Source: Glandiceps talaboti
Lineage: Eukaryota > Hemichordata > Enteropneusta > Spengelidae
NCBI RefSeq assembly: GCF_964340395.1
Contig: NC_135563.1
Span: forward strand, 15,836,651-15,900,650
Direction of reading: 5' to 3'
DNA length: 64,000 nt
Of this stretch, positions 52,075 to 64,000 are shown in pieces. Position numbers and translations under genes: made by a program. Below the pieces are notes generated by a model. The model did no database searches. It saw only the letters and a program-made list of their open reading frames with translations, and was not told the DNA's origin. The first letter of the stretch is position 1, and every line of letters starts with the position of its first letter.

Positions 52075-53424
52075 GTTATTGGACAGTATTGTCACTGGTT
52101 GTTGGACAGTACTGACAATGGTTGTTGGACAGTATTGTCACTGGTTGTTGGACAGTACTGACAATGGTTGTTGGACAGTATTGTCACTGGTTGTTGGACA
52201 GTACTGACAATGGTTGTTGGACAGTATTGTCACTGGTTGTTGGACAGTACTGACAATGGTTGTTGGACAGTACTATCACTGTTTACTGGACAGTATTGTC
52301 ACTGGTTGTCGGACAGTAACAGTATTGTCACTGGTTGTGGAACAGTATTGTCACTGGTTGTTGGACAGTAACAGTATTGTCACTGGTTGTTGGACAGTAT
52401 TGTCACTGGTTGTTGGACAGTATTGTCACTGGTTGTTGGAAAGTATTGTCACTGGTTGTTGGACAGTATTGTCACTGGTTGTCAGACAGTAACAGTATTG
52501 TCACTGGTTGTTGGAAAGTATTGTCACTGGTTGTCAGACAGTAACAGTATTGTCACTGGTTGTTGGACAGTATTGTCACTGGTTGTTAGACAGTATTGTC
52601 ACTGGTTGTTAGAAAGTATTGTCACTGGTTGTTAGACAGTATTGTCACTGGTTGTTAGAAAGTATTGTCACTGGTTGTTGGAAAGTATTGTCACTGGTTG
52701 TTGGACAGTATTGTCACTGGTTGTTGGAAAGTATTGTCACTGGTTGTTGGAAAGTATTGTCACTGGTTGTCAGACAGTAACAGTATTGTCACTGGTTGTT
52801 GGACAGTATTGTCACTGGTTGTTGGACAGTATTGTCACTGGTTGTTGGAAAGTATTGTCACTGGTTGTTGGAAAGTATTGTCACTGGTTGTCAGACGGTA
52901 ACAGTATTGTCACTGGTTGTTGGCCAGTATTGTCACTGGTTGTTGGAAAGTATTGTCACTGGTTGTTGGACAATAACAGTTTTGTCACTGGTTGTTGGAC
53001 AGTATTGTCACTGGTTGTTGGACAGTAACAGTATTGTCACTGGTTGTTGGAAAGTATTGTCACTGGTTGTTGGAAAGTATTGTCACTGGTTGTCAGACGG
53101 TAACAGTATTGTCACTGGTTGTTGGCCAGTATTGTCACTGGTTGTTGGAAAGTATTGTCACTGGTTGTTGGACAATAACAGTTTTGTCACTGGTTGTTGG
53201 ACAGTATTGTCACTGGTTGTTGGACAGTAACAGTATTGTCACTGGTTGTTGGAAAGTATTGTCACTGGTTGTTGGAAAGTATTGTCACTGGTTGTCAGAC
53301 AGTAACAGTATTGTCACTGGTTGATGAATAGTATTGTCACTGGTTGTCAGACAGTAACAGTATTGTCATTGGTTGTTGGACAGTATTGTCACTGGTTGTT
53401 GGACAGTATTGTCACTGGTTGTGG
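52075..53424 (+). repeat. Minisatellite, 23-bp and 29-bp units
   Basis: The basic unit is 23 bp with core GGACAGTATTGTCACTGG. A 29-bp variant carries an extra GTAACA block. The left end (52083-52260) alternates with a TACTGACAATGG variant. A 202-bp block at 52892-53093 (five 23-bp and three 29-bp units) is repeated without any difference at 53094-53295. Because 23 and 29 are not multiples of three, all three plus frames stay open through the array; those frames are artefacts. Confidence 0.97.
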
Positions 53425-55570
53425 GACTTTACACACAATAACGTTGTGTACACCTGGCACTTGTCATATGTCCAGTGCACAAATATATCTACCTTCAAGC
53501 TCCCTTTGAAAATTTATGCATAAAATTGGAACTACCATATAATAAAATGACTTATCAGTGAGCATTTAGTTACGATTAACTGGTACATAAAACATGATAT
53601 TTAGCTTGCATATAATAAAACAGACATTATATTACTTGGTACAGGAATACTGTATAACAGATCGGATGGAATCCATATATGTTTGTGTGTCGCTGACTTA
53701 TCCACAACTAGAAAATGACATTCAGTACCAGGTTGCCATTGGAGTACTAAGTTACATTTAGGAATGAAGAAGTGGGAGTGGAATACAGATTTTGCAGAAT
53801 AGGATAGGAAAGATTATAACTCAGTTGGACTAAAGGGTACTGTAAGGTCAACTTTTTTATACAATCAAATGAATGAATCTAGCTTGAATTTGAAGTATTA
53901 ATTCTTAAGAGCATACCCGGAAGCTTTGAATACTAGTATTGTATGCAACCAGAGTGGCTTGAGACTTTGTAGAGGATTGGGTACGTAATGGCCAGTAAGA
54001 GGATCAGCTTTTTGAAAAAAGTTGATTTCATGAAAAATGAAGATGCACCTTATTTGTTGAGAAAATACCCCTCGACTTAATTAGAAATAAGCCATGAGAA
54101 TAGTAGATCCCCAGTAAGTTTTTGACATTTTGCAGATTTTTCTAATCAAATGGCTACAAGGCAGACTGATTACATGGAGAAATCGTAAATCTGTTTCCCC
54201 AGTAGAATAAAGTAAAGCCCATCACGTTTTTCTAAAAAGAAGTTTGTTGTGGATTTATGATAATCAATAGAAACATCATACTTTGTTTGATATCTTAACA
54301 GAACTATCATACAGGGCACATGTTATCAAAGCCCCTACTCTTATGAATACATGTATTACATAGGGGAATATTCAAATCAGTTTACTTACAGACCTTTAGC
54401 ATGGAAAGAAATGTTGGTGTCTGATCTTGAAGTCACGACTTTTAACATTTTCAAAACTTCTTATATACTTTTCCTTCTATTCATATAATTAATTCATGAA
54501 TAAATCATAATACCTGAGGGAGAAGAACTTGTGCCTTCATTACGGATTCTTTATATAGGCTATATTACTACCAGCAAAAAATGAATGCTTTCTAATGATT
54601 GTGTCTTTTGAATCATCTCTTTTATGGTTTGGATGTTCCTAGACCAGATAAGAGATTAAACTCTGTGACTTGTCAGCTTGACTGGAAATATCACCAGCTG
54701 TGGGGTTGAGGGTGAAGAAATTGTGTCAACAATTCAAAGCTTTCACAATTGTTACTCTAGACTGTGTCACTCATTGCTTTGATGAAAATGAAACTATCTC
54801 TAAATCATTCACCATTTAGATTATTTTTGTATGGCAGCACCTGAGATCTCTTTTTGTTAGATTTATATTATTGAACAAGGATGAATTGAATTTCTCCTCT
54901 TTCTATTTAAAACTTGATTTAAAATAGGATTTGACTCGGAGGGAATTTGTCTACATCTCTGACAGTCTCATTCTAATAAAAATGAGGTCATTCACATAGC
55001 AGATAGGTTTTTTTTTATATAAGGGATTACAACATCATTTTTGATTAGTTTTGTTAGAGGGTATACAATTGTTGTTGTCAATTTGTGATAAATTGCTACT
55101 GCTGATGAGTAAAGGAAACACTTCACTGAACTGTAGTACTGTGTTTTGAAGGATGAAGAAACAACATGAGCTCACAGATGAATTTTGAAAGCCTAGGAAA
55201 GAACAAAATAACATAAAAGTTAAAACTTTAATATATCACACTAAAAATGATATCATAATTTAAATTACGATTGAAACATACAGGTTTAATTATTTGTCTG
55301 TGACCATTCTGAGTCTGTTTGACTGACTTCTTGAAGTATACAAAAAACCTTTATGCTACATGTTCATTTGAAAATATTAATCACTATTTTATAATTATGA
55401 ATATACAAATTATCATACACTTGATACTATGTTCATAATGTATGCACTGAAAAAGAGCAATAGTAGCTTTGATATAAAATTTGCCATCAAATAAATTTTC
55501 CCAGATGTGGCTGGAAGAAGACAAATAGTGCTAGTTTCAGAACCAACGGTTCTGACTTATATTAAAGTAA
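53425..55570. other. CpG-poor non-coding stretch
   Basis: No exon recognised. Confidence 0.45.
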
Positions 55571-55695
55571 TGTTTCACCTGTTCAGATTGACAGGCTTTG
55601 TCAAACTGTCTGCTTCTTTGCAGTAAACCTTCCTAGTGACAATGCCAGAAAACAGACAGTTTGACAAATCCTGTCAACCTGAAAAGGCAAAATAT
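55571..55695. repeat. Hairpin element, 31-bp core arms
   Basis: The arms 55582-55612 and 55653-55683 match at 29 of 31 positions as inverted repeats (core TTTGTCAAACTGTCTG), around a 40-nt loop. Weaker pairing extends about 10 nt outward on both sides. Confidence 0.8.
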
Positions 55696-58539
55696 GACTC
55701 ATAAATAATTTGAACCTTTGTTTGTTTTTTAACAGGATATATTTATGATTATGAATCACAAAGATTATAATATTTATGACTATGTTTTATTAAGCTGATT
55801 AACGTATTCAAGGATAGGAGAAATAACGTATTATAATCAGCCACTTTCCATTATACAGACAGGGAAAGTAATTTAAATATCATCACAACAATATTCCTAA
55901 CTTCAGTCACACATACAAGCGATACATTTAGTATTCAAAAGAAAGAATTTCCAGTGTAAAAACATCACCGAGATCCAACATTTTAGCTTCTAATTGACCT
56001 GCCACTGTACTCATTATTCTGGATCAAATAAAATAAGGCATGTTCGAGAAAGAAATACAAGCAGCTGTTACACAAACATCGAGTTCATCAAAGCCATCTT
56101 ATAGAAAGCTTGCTGTGATATGTTTCAGTGTAAATATTGACAGCTTGATAAGGAATGGAGCAGATTGATTCATAGACAAATAATGGTACCATCAGATTGT
56201 AAACATACAACTTTACATTGTTTGCTTTTGATGTAGTAACTGTATTAAATTTCAGAACAGGTCTGTTGGCTTTGACAAAAGTCTCTGACAGTTCAATTGA
56301 AAGTAATGTATGTTGACAAGTTGGAACTCTATCTAGGCTGACGATAACAAGAAATTAATATCCCCATGCACATACAGAGAGACAGACAGACACAGAGACA
56401 GACAGAGACATGCAGATAGACACGTTTACATTGACCTCAGTTTTGCTCTAAGGTGTTTAATCCATTTTCCTTTCCTAGAGTAATAACAATAAACTAAACA
56501 AAGTCAATTACTAATACGCAATAGGCTACCTTACCAGTGACAAATTGTGCCAAATGCCTATTTACCTGCCTATCTATCTTAATGGTTATGAGATAGGTTG
56601 CAATTTTGTCAAACTAGTACATGTATTGATATACGCTTTAGTTAGTTTGTTTTCATCAGGTTTAAACTCATCAAATATTCTTGACACTATTACTGAATTA
56701 CTTCTACCTTGTCCGCTGTCCAACTTGCTTGAGTAGTTAGAATTGATTTTCGCAGATTAAAAATAGATCAATGACAAGGTTCTTCAGGTTAATGGAACAC
56801 GATCTTCATGTCTGTGCTTTTTCCATAGTTACTATGGTTTTTTAAGATAATCTAAATTTGATGCAAAACACAATTTACCTTAGCAACATCTAACAAAAAA
56901 CTGTAGTTATGGAAGACAGCACCAGCAGACATAATGTGATAATTGTGAAATATTCGTACAGAATTCAATTGTGGTTTGTAACATTCTTTTCATACTTTTT
57001 ACAAGTACCATACCACGAGTACACTTTCTCCATGTCATCTTTGTGTATTGGTATTGTGTTATTTTAGAGTCCAACTTTTATAAATAATTTATTTTTTAAA
57101 AAAAGAAAAAAAAGAGACCTATTTAAAAGTATGAAGGGCTTTGACAATTTCATCTTATACATTGGCCTAACTTTTATTGTTTAAAGAAAAAACAACAGCT
57201 TAACATCTATAATAAAGGACAATATATTTATGAAAGTGAATAAAGTTTTGAAAATTTAACAATTTCATTCTATACATGATGGCAGACAGTGAATAAAGAA
57301 CAATCACACACAGATGCTTGACATCTCTCCATGTCAAACAGAAGGAAAACAAACAACTCATTATTATCTGTAGACATTTAGGATTTTTGACAAGGTTTTT
57401 TTATACATACTTGTACATGAACAGCTGCTTAGTATCAGATTTCTGACTTCATAAATTTACTCCACTACTTGAAATAAAACACTTTGGTGGTAACAGCTAT
57501 CCTTATCACCATGAATTAAATATTGGTCTTGTCATGTGTTATAGGTATTGATTGCCATACAAGTCAAACAGACACAGCAGGTTTACAATCAAAACCTTGT
57601 TAATCTTGGTGAATAGATTGAAATTGAATACCGTACAAAAATCTAGAATTGACTGAATTAAAGAACTGACATTTCTGCTAATTTTAAAGAAACAGTTTTA
57701 TTGCCTATTTTCAAGACTTTTCCTGATTTTCAGCTGGTTGTGTGCAAGGTTTTTAAAATTGTCATCTGGTAAGTCACACACATATATTAAAGTGGAACAG
57801 AGATACATATATTAACAATTACAAATGTACAGAACACAAATATAAAGACATTATACTAAAGAATCTATTAGTATATCCTACAATAACATACATGATGCAT
57901 GGTTTTCATCAGCTTTTGTTGATCACTGTATTTATATGGAAACTCTTTTGTAAACATGCAATATTATTAGTTATTAAGCTTAAATAAATAAGCTAGCCAT
58001 AGTGTACTATGTGGTTCAGATAAAAAAAGACGTAATTGATATCAGTCCACAATATACTATAGCTTATTTTGATTAATTATGCAAAGAATAATATTTTTTT
58101 AAAGCAACCTAATTCTGTCATTGAAACAACAGACAAAAGAAACTGACAAATACACAGTAATGAAAATCTATTTTAATTCTCTGTTTTATACAGCGATTGT
58201 CATGTAAAAGGGGTATTCTGTCAACTACACTGAAGAGTGAACTGTTCTCTACACTATTACATGTACAATTCACAAATAGTTGAATATCCATTCAAAACCA
58301 AATCCTCCAACAAAAATTCACTGAAGCAGCTCTCATGCAAAATAACATTTATCCACGTCTAAAAACATAGTAACTTGAATATTAATCATTTGACCACCTG
58401 TGTTTGATGACAAAGTACACCAGTTCTGATATCAGCCTTCTGTAGAAATGTTTACCGATGAATACACTTCAAAGCTTCTAAATATATTGTGTTGACATAT
58501 GATAGTATATACTTTATTTGCATATTAGATGTCTATTTT
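55696..58539. other. CpG-poor non-coding stretch
   Basis: No exon assigned. It contains an imperfect GACAGA-rich tract at 56380-56410 and two spliceable short frames described among the rejected items. Confidence 0.45.
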
Positions 58540-58980
58540 GTTTTCCTATTGGTTATGGTCCATCATAACAAAATACATTAAATAACGATCTTCCTAACTT
58601 GCATATTACCTCAGACCACTAACGTTAGTGGTCTGAGATATTACAGATAAATGCCACTTCTTCTTATTGGTTATGACCCATAACAAAATATGTTGTTTAA
58701 CAATCTTACTAATTTGCAAATTATAAAGGAATGCTTCATCTTCCTATCGGCTATGATCTATCATACCAAAATGCTTTTTAACAATCTTGCTAATTTGCAT
58801 ATTACAAATAAATGCTTCATCTTTCCATTGGCTATGATCCATCTTACTAATTTGCATATAACCACTAAATGCTTCATCTTCCTATTGGCTATGATCCATC
58901 ATGACAAAATACGCTGTTCAACAATCTTACTAATTTGTAGGGCATATTACAAATAAATGCTTCATCTTCCTATTGGAGTA
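58540..58980 (+). repeat. Tandem array, about 80-bp unit, with octamer and CCAAT-like words
   Basis: Five to six degenerate copies with spacing 80, 81, 57 and 88 bp between AAATGC(TT) words (58651, 58731, 58812, 58869, 58957). Each unit runs CTATTGGCTATGATCC - CAAAAT - CAATCTTACTAATTTGCAT - ATTACAAATAAATGCTTC. The 88-codon plus frame here is repeat-derived. Confidence 0.9.
58610..58637. repeat. Perfect 28-bp palindrome
   Basis: Each half is CTCAGACCACTAAC and its exact complement, with no spacer (centre between 58623 and 58624). It interrupts the first unit of the 58540-58980 array. Confidence 0.97.
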
Positions 58981-61900
58981 TTGGCTACAGGGACTTGCCA
59001 GCATTGGTTGGCTGCAAGATAATGAAACCGCTGTGCAAATACTTTGCAAGGCCTGTCAACCTATACTGACAGACTAACTGTGAGTCAACTAAAATTGGCA
59101 CACTTTAATAGCAAGATTTCATTAATGTTTTTGTAACCTGTAAGGGATGAAAACTTATTACTCAACTGACTGCTGGGGTAAAGTAAACAAATTGACTTCA
59201 TGTAATACCTACTGATATCTGTCTTCCGTCATCAAGAATAACATGATGATTTAATAACTCTCAGTTTGCCAACATGGAAGAACTCTGATAACCTCTAACA
59301 AGTGTTTGAACCACGACTGGTGTATGTGTGTGTGTGTGTTTCACAGTATAATGTACATTGTATAGTGTGACCAACACACTAAAATCAATTAAACTCTTCA
59401 ACCCAAACTATATTACATGTATATTGACATCATACATAATAAATGACAATCCTTACAGTTTGCAATTAATTTCAAAAGAGAAATTTGATTATTATGCAAA
59501 ATGGGATACAAGTGCCGCTTACTGAAGGATAGTTAATAGAGAAAAACAAATTGACAGAAGCGTTATTCACACATTGTCTATTAAGTTGAAACTGAAGACA
59601 GTATTTAGAAAGCACCTATTAATAAATGCTGTTTTTCAACACAATGACTTGTTTCTTGCAAATTTGACCTTTAAGTTAGGTACACATCAAGTCGAGCATA
59701 AAGATTTACTTGTCTCTATACTAACTATTGTTGGACTGACAAATTTTTATTTACGAAATTTACTACATTTTCTGCAGACTTCAGATGTCACTTCCAGGGT
59801 TAGCCAACATTAGTTAATGATGAAATCAAGAAGTAAATCCCTGGTAACATACAGTGAAGGACATTTGATCAAGTAAGTAATATTGTGTAAACAGTTATGA
59901 TATGGAGAAACAGCATTCATTTGACATTAAAACTCACAACAGGTTTCAAAACTCAGAATCAGGTTTCATGTATCCTTACATATCCTTACATAAAGCTTGC
60001 CGACACTGTACTTCTCACACTTTTACCTGACAACGTTCTTGTGAGGAAATGTTCTGAGCACTGACTTTTTGGTCAATGACATCATAGTGATATATGCTTG
60101 AAAAACACTCACCTATGTAAGGAGCAACTTCACTTTGGTGTTAACAACATGGTCAAATAGAAATCTCATACCATACAAACTCTAGACATTTCAAAGTTAT
60201 GTCTACAAATGGGTGAAAACAAATTATCTGACTCATTCACTAGTACTATTATTGATATATATATGCCGGGGGTGGGGGGGTTACTCCCATAGAAAGGTAT
60301 ATGGGTATGTGCCACCCAAATGGGTCACTTTTCAGGAAAAAAGCCCTAAACATGTGTCATTAACGTTTCATCTAAATAACCATGGGTCGATAACATGGGA
60401 AACGTCTTCATGCTTTAGAATTACATTCACAGTATCAGAATAAAGGTAATTGACTGGATGATTGTGACTGGAAAGCCCTAACAATGAGTCTGTTTTTGAA
60501 TTATACATGGGTTGATTTTATAAAACTGTCTGAAAATTTGGGGAATACCTCCTCCAAAAGTCTATTATGGCACTTATATTGAAAGGAGTCACCAAACATC
60601 ATATTTTCTGATTTAGGTAATTTGAATATGTGGTCACCTCTCTACCCCACCCCATCTGTTCATGTATTAGCAGACAGGGGAGGCAGCGATATTAACTAAC
60701 AGTAATATTATCTGTAACTTTACCAAGATAATAGCCTCCAACAGGCAAATTTTAATAACAGTACATGTCACATGTATATAAAAGAGGACATGTCATGTAC
60801 ATATAAAATCATTAATAAACTTTTTATGGTGATGATCTAGGTTTGCCTGTATTATTGTGGTGCACAGCAGACAAATGGTTCAGGTTGGACAGAACGCAGA
60901 TGACTGATGGAAGTCACTGTTACCATGGTATCTCCCTAAAGGCACTGCCTGTAGGGCTAATAAAAAACTATTATGAGGAAAACGAATGTTTCATGAGACA
61001 TGTTTTATTCATGTGTTCAATTTTTAATATGAAATATTTAATAACATCACCTACATACTAACCATAAAGAGAAATATTTTTATGGTAAAGTATTTAATAA
61101 CACATCATGTATTGATATGTTACTTAATATAAAACGAGGTTATCTTTACAGAGGTATGATTTTGGGGATACTAACATTTTGTTTTGACTGCAGTCTTTGA
61201 TTGTCTGTGTTAGATTAATCATGGTAATATCAATAAATATATGTAGCTCTATGTTATAATGATGGTTGTTCGCAGATACACAGACTTTAATGATTAATCA
61301 ATCATTATTTGTGGATCAATCAACTGATCTATAAATTTCATTATTACATGGCTGTGATGTATATTGCGTAAATCTAAGTGTTGTTGATGTTACAAGCCTA
61401 ATTTATCATATGAATGTTGACATCTGATATTGCAGGCTACTGGGAGGATGAGATATAGTTGCCTTCAAATCAGCCAACAGTTATGAATAATTTGCCTCTC
61501 GGGGATTATACTCAAAAAGGATGCATATATAAAACTTACAAGTATACATTTCACATTCAGGACTATACCAAGTACACAATGAGCCCAGTCTCTTCCTCGT
61601 ACTTTTGAAATTTCAGTTAAACTGATTGATTCCATTTAACCCCAAAGACTAAAATTTGCTATCTTAATTTACAAGGCAAAGGTGTGAAAATTAATCAGGT
61701 ATCCAGTCAGGCAACACAGAATCTGTAAATACTCTACTTGAAAACCTCCAACAGTTTCAATAATTGACATCTTTTGAGTAATTCAGAACTATTTCAGTCA
61801 CCAACAGTAATTTTAACAATTAGCAGACAGGAGTGGTGATTGACTGTATGTGAATGAACATACTGCTTTTATATCTAGAGTAAATCGCCTCAGGCTATAT

Positions 61901-64000
61901 GATGGTTTCCTTTTCCACTTGAGGCTGCAGTCTTCATATTCCATTCACGCTTCAATTCCCTGAACTTTCACTTTCCAAATAAAATAGAGATGGACACATG
62001 TCACCATGAAAAAGTGAGGTTGACAGTATTAAAGTGGGTGACATTAAGGATAACAGATCACTTTGACAATAAATTATCCTTAGGCCTTGCAGGAAAATTG
62101 ACGTCAGCACATTTCAACAAAAGAAATAAAATATTCCATTCGGTGACTCGTATATATATATAATTCCATTCACATGCATACACTGAATATGTACTCTATA
62201 ATTCATAGTATGTAAATTATACAGCATAAATATTGACCAATATATTCCTTGATATTGATTTCTACATTTAATGTTGATTGAAACAATATACCGTGAAATA
62301 CGCAACAAAGAAAGGTATTATGTCTCTCAAGTACTCTGTTACAGAGCGGAGTTAACATGTATACATATTAGAAAATCTGGTAATACCAATAGCAATTTGC
62401 AAATTGCCTGCCACATGGCTATCGATAGTACTCAGTGGTTCTGTCTATAGCTTTATCAAATGTACAAGGATCAAAGTAGGCATGCAAGATTTGTCTGAGT
62501 GCTAACTTATCCCTTCACCATCATGGTCTTTGAAGGTTCTAAACTTTAAAAAGATGAAAGTAAAGTACTTTTAATGCAAGGCTGAAAGAGCATACTGGGT
62601 TAATGCATTTATGAATATGTCAATCACTTCAGATTAGACAATTATGATAGCTAAGTGCAAAGTGCACATAAATTTATAAATAATGGTGTTAAAGATTGGT
62701 TTTCTCGTCATTATTCATTAAATGTTAACATTTTAAAATGAAAAAAAAAGTGACAACATGTGCCCTGGTACTTCTACATGTAGCTATAATTATACTGAAA
62801 TCATGTCAGAAGAGCTAATGACACAGCAAATATGGTATGAAATATGGGATACATCAGGAATGAATTATACTGTTTCCGACTCTGACAATATTTCCTTCCT
62901 GATCTCATGGCATTTTACAAATTTTATCCTTGACATAAAAATTTCAGGTTATGTTTTTTTTCCCATCTAAGTTAATTTTAATATTATAAGTAGGTTAACT
63001 TAGCTTTATTTTTCAAAGTGTATCAATGAAATCTTACAATCACAGTATTGTTGGGGCAGTCTTCAGAGAGAAATACATCTATATAGAATGTTAGAGAATA
63101 AAATCATCTATACATATAGATACTTAAACTGTTCAACTATTTAAGTGGATGGGTACTTAAACGAGAAACCAACAGCCTTTGACAAGTACTGACTCAAGCT
63201 ACTTAAATTGAAATCATTTCCAAGCGACAGTACAAAGTGCACGGGTATGTGATTGATATTGGAGACTTATCCAACAAGGCCTGACATCATGAAAGTCAAT
63301 ACAGCTGTAACTTTCTCATTATGATAGCAAGTCTATGGATTATAAGTGACGGCTTTCTATCATAACTGTACAATCCATCAGCATTTCCTGGAGATGTGCC
63401 TGTTAATAACATGGATAAGATGGCAGGTCTCATCTGCTTGTCATTAAAAGTACTTCTCAAATGGCAATTCTAACAAATTGCATGCAATGTGGCTTCCGAC
63501 AATTAGATCTTGGTTTGGCACAAAAAGTAACCATTAAGTGCAAAATATGCGAATGAGGAAATTATCAGTTTTGATAAGCAATCACAACTAAACTGGTCAA
63601 TTCATTCATATTTAAATCATTGTTAATTGCATATAAAAGAAATTTGCATATACAACTACATTTGCACTGTCGCATCATTTGAGCATGTGAAAATATCAAG
63701 GTGTTTGAAATGAATAATAAGTGAAAACATGAAATGCAAGGTATGATCTAAAAATGCTCACATGTGCTTTGTTCACCATTATCTCTTTCTTGAATAATGA
63801 CTAATTAGTAACCCTCTGAACACTTAATATTACATAATAAATGACTGAAATATTATGTCAGTTCAGGTTTGCGTTATCTACATTGCCCAAGTCACAGGTG
63901 GCATATATTTGATAATAGCTAAGTTAACATGCATGGTGTAAACGTAATATGCATTAGGGTGACCTTATTTATTTCTAAGTTTGCCATCAATGGGTCAGTT
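58981..64000. other. CpG-poor non-coding stretch to window end
   Basis: No exon recognised. It contains a (GT)n run at 59321-59339 and a G-rich patch at 60265-60279. A 79-codon plus frame at 59574-59813 has no family resemblance. Confidence 0.45.

Noticed and set aside
52004-53509. Series of plus-strand open frames with VTGCWTVLSLV-type repeats
   Set aside because: They come from the minisatellite. The unit lacks stops in all three plus frames and its period is not a multiple of three, so every frame encodes the same repeated peptide.
56879-56985. Minus-strand frame MSAGAVFHNYSFLLDVAK ending at AAG|GTAAAT
   Set aside because: It is protein-like by eye with a fair donor, but no acceptor, no family match and no partner exon. 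Frames of this length are common by chance.
57734-57768. 35-nt plus-strand segment between a strong acceptor and GTAAGT
   Set aside because: An open frame this short carries no information, and no neighbouring plus-strand exon exists to support it.
59574-59813. 79-codon plus-strand frame
   Set aside because: No known domain. It overlaps a minus-strand open stretch with a donor, and neither side could be supported.

Overview
The window is AT-rich eukaryotic nuclear DNA, most likely from a marine invertebrate (a mollusc, lophotrochozoan or basal deuterostome would fit). The signs are spliceosomal introns, long non-coding stretches, abundant microsatellites and minisatellites, foldback elements, and frequent ACATGT-type words. 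I cannot name the species. No bacterial-style operons, rRNA, tRNA or CRISPR arrays are visible, and almost every open frame is chance or repeat-driven.

One gene is recognised with confidence: the 3' end of RBM41 (RNA-binding motif protein 41, a minor-spliceosome RRM protein) on the minus strand. Its C-terminal RRM is split over two exons, 48527-48674 and 31026-31117. A 17.4-kb intron separates them; the splice sites are canonical and the phases match. Upstream exons are missing beyond the window's right side or were not recognisable. One 30-nt in-phase microexon candidate lies at 48966-48995.

Region 1 to about 26 kb: no gene recognised. It holds microsatellites (CAAA, CA, CAGA/CATA, a 138-bp TA run, CAAA, ATGT/GT), a foldback element at 3.8 kb, a 1.07-kb minisatellite of a 20-bp unit at 17.5-18.5 kb, a cluster of old duplications at 19-23.3 kb, and a 385-bp MITE-like element at 24.0-24.4 kb. 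CpG is common here.

Region about 28-64 kb: CpG is strongly depleted. This fits a methylated, germline-transcribed gene body that includes RBM41. The tract holds small tandem duplications, a 58-bp x3 repeat, a 390-bp ATCA/CAAC array just inside the RBM41 intron, two hairpin elements, a 1.35-kb minisatellite of 23/29-bp units with a perfect 202-bp higher-order duplication, and an array of about 80-bp units carrying octamer-like and CCAAT-like words around a 28-bp perfect palindrome.

No exotic new system is evident. The best leads are the sharp CpG-compartment boundary, the MITE with clustered CTCGCA motifs, the octamer/CCAAT array, and the recently amplified minisatellite.
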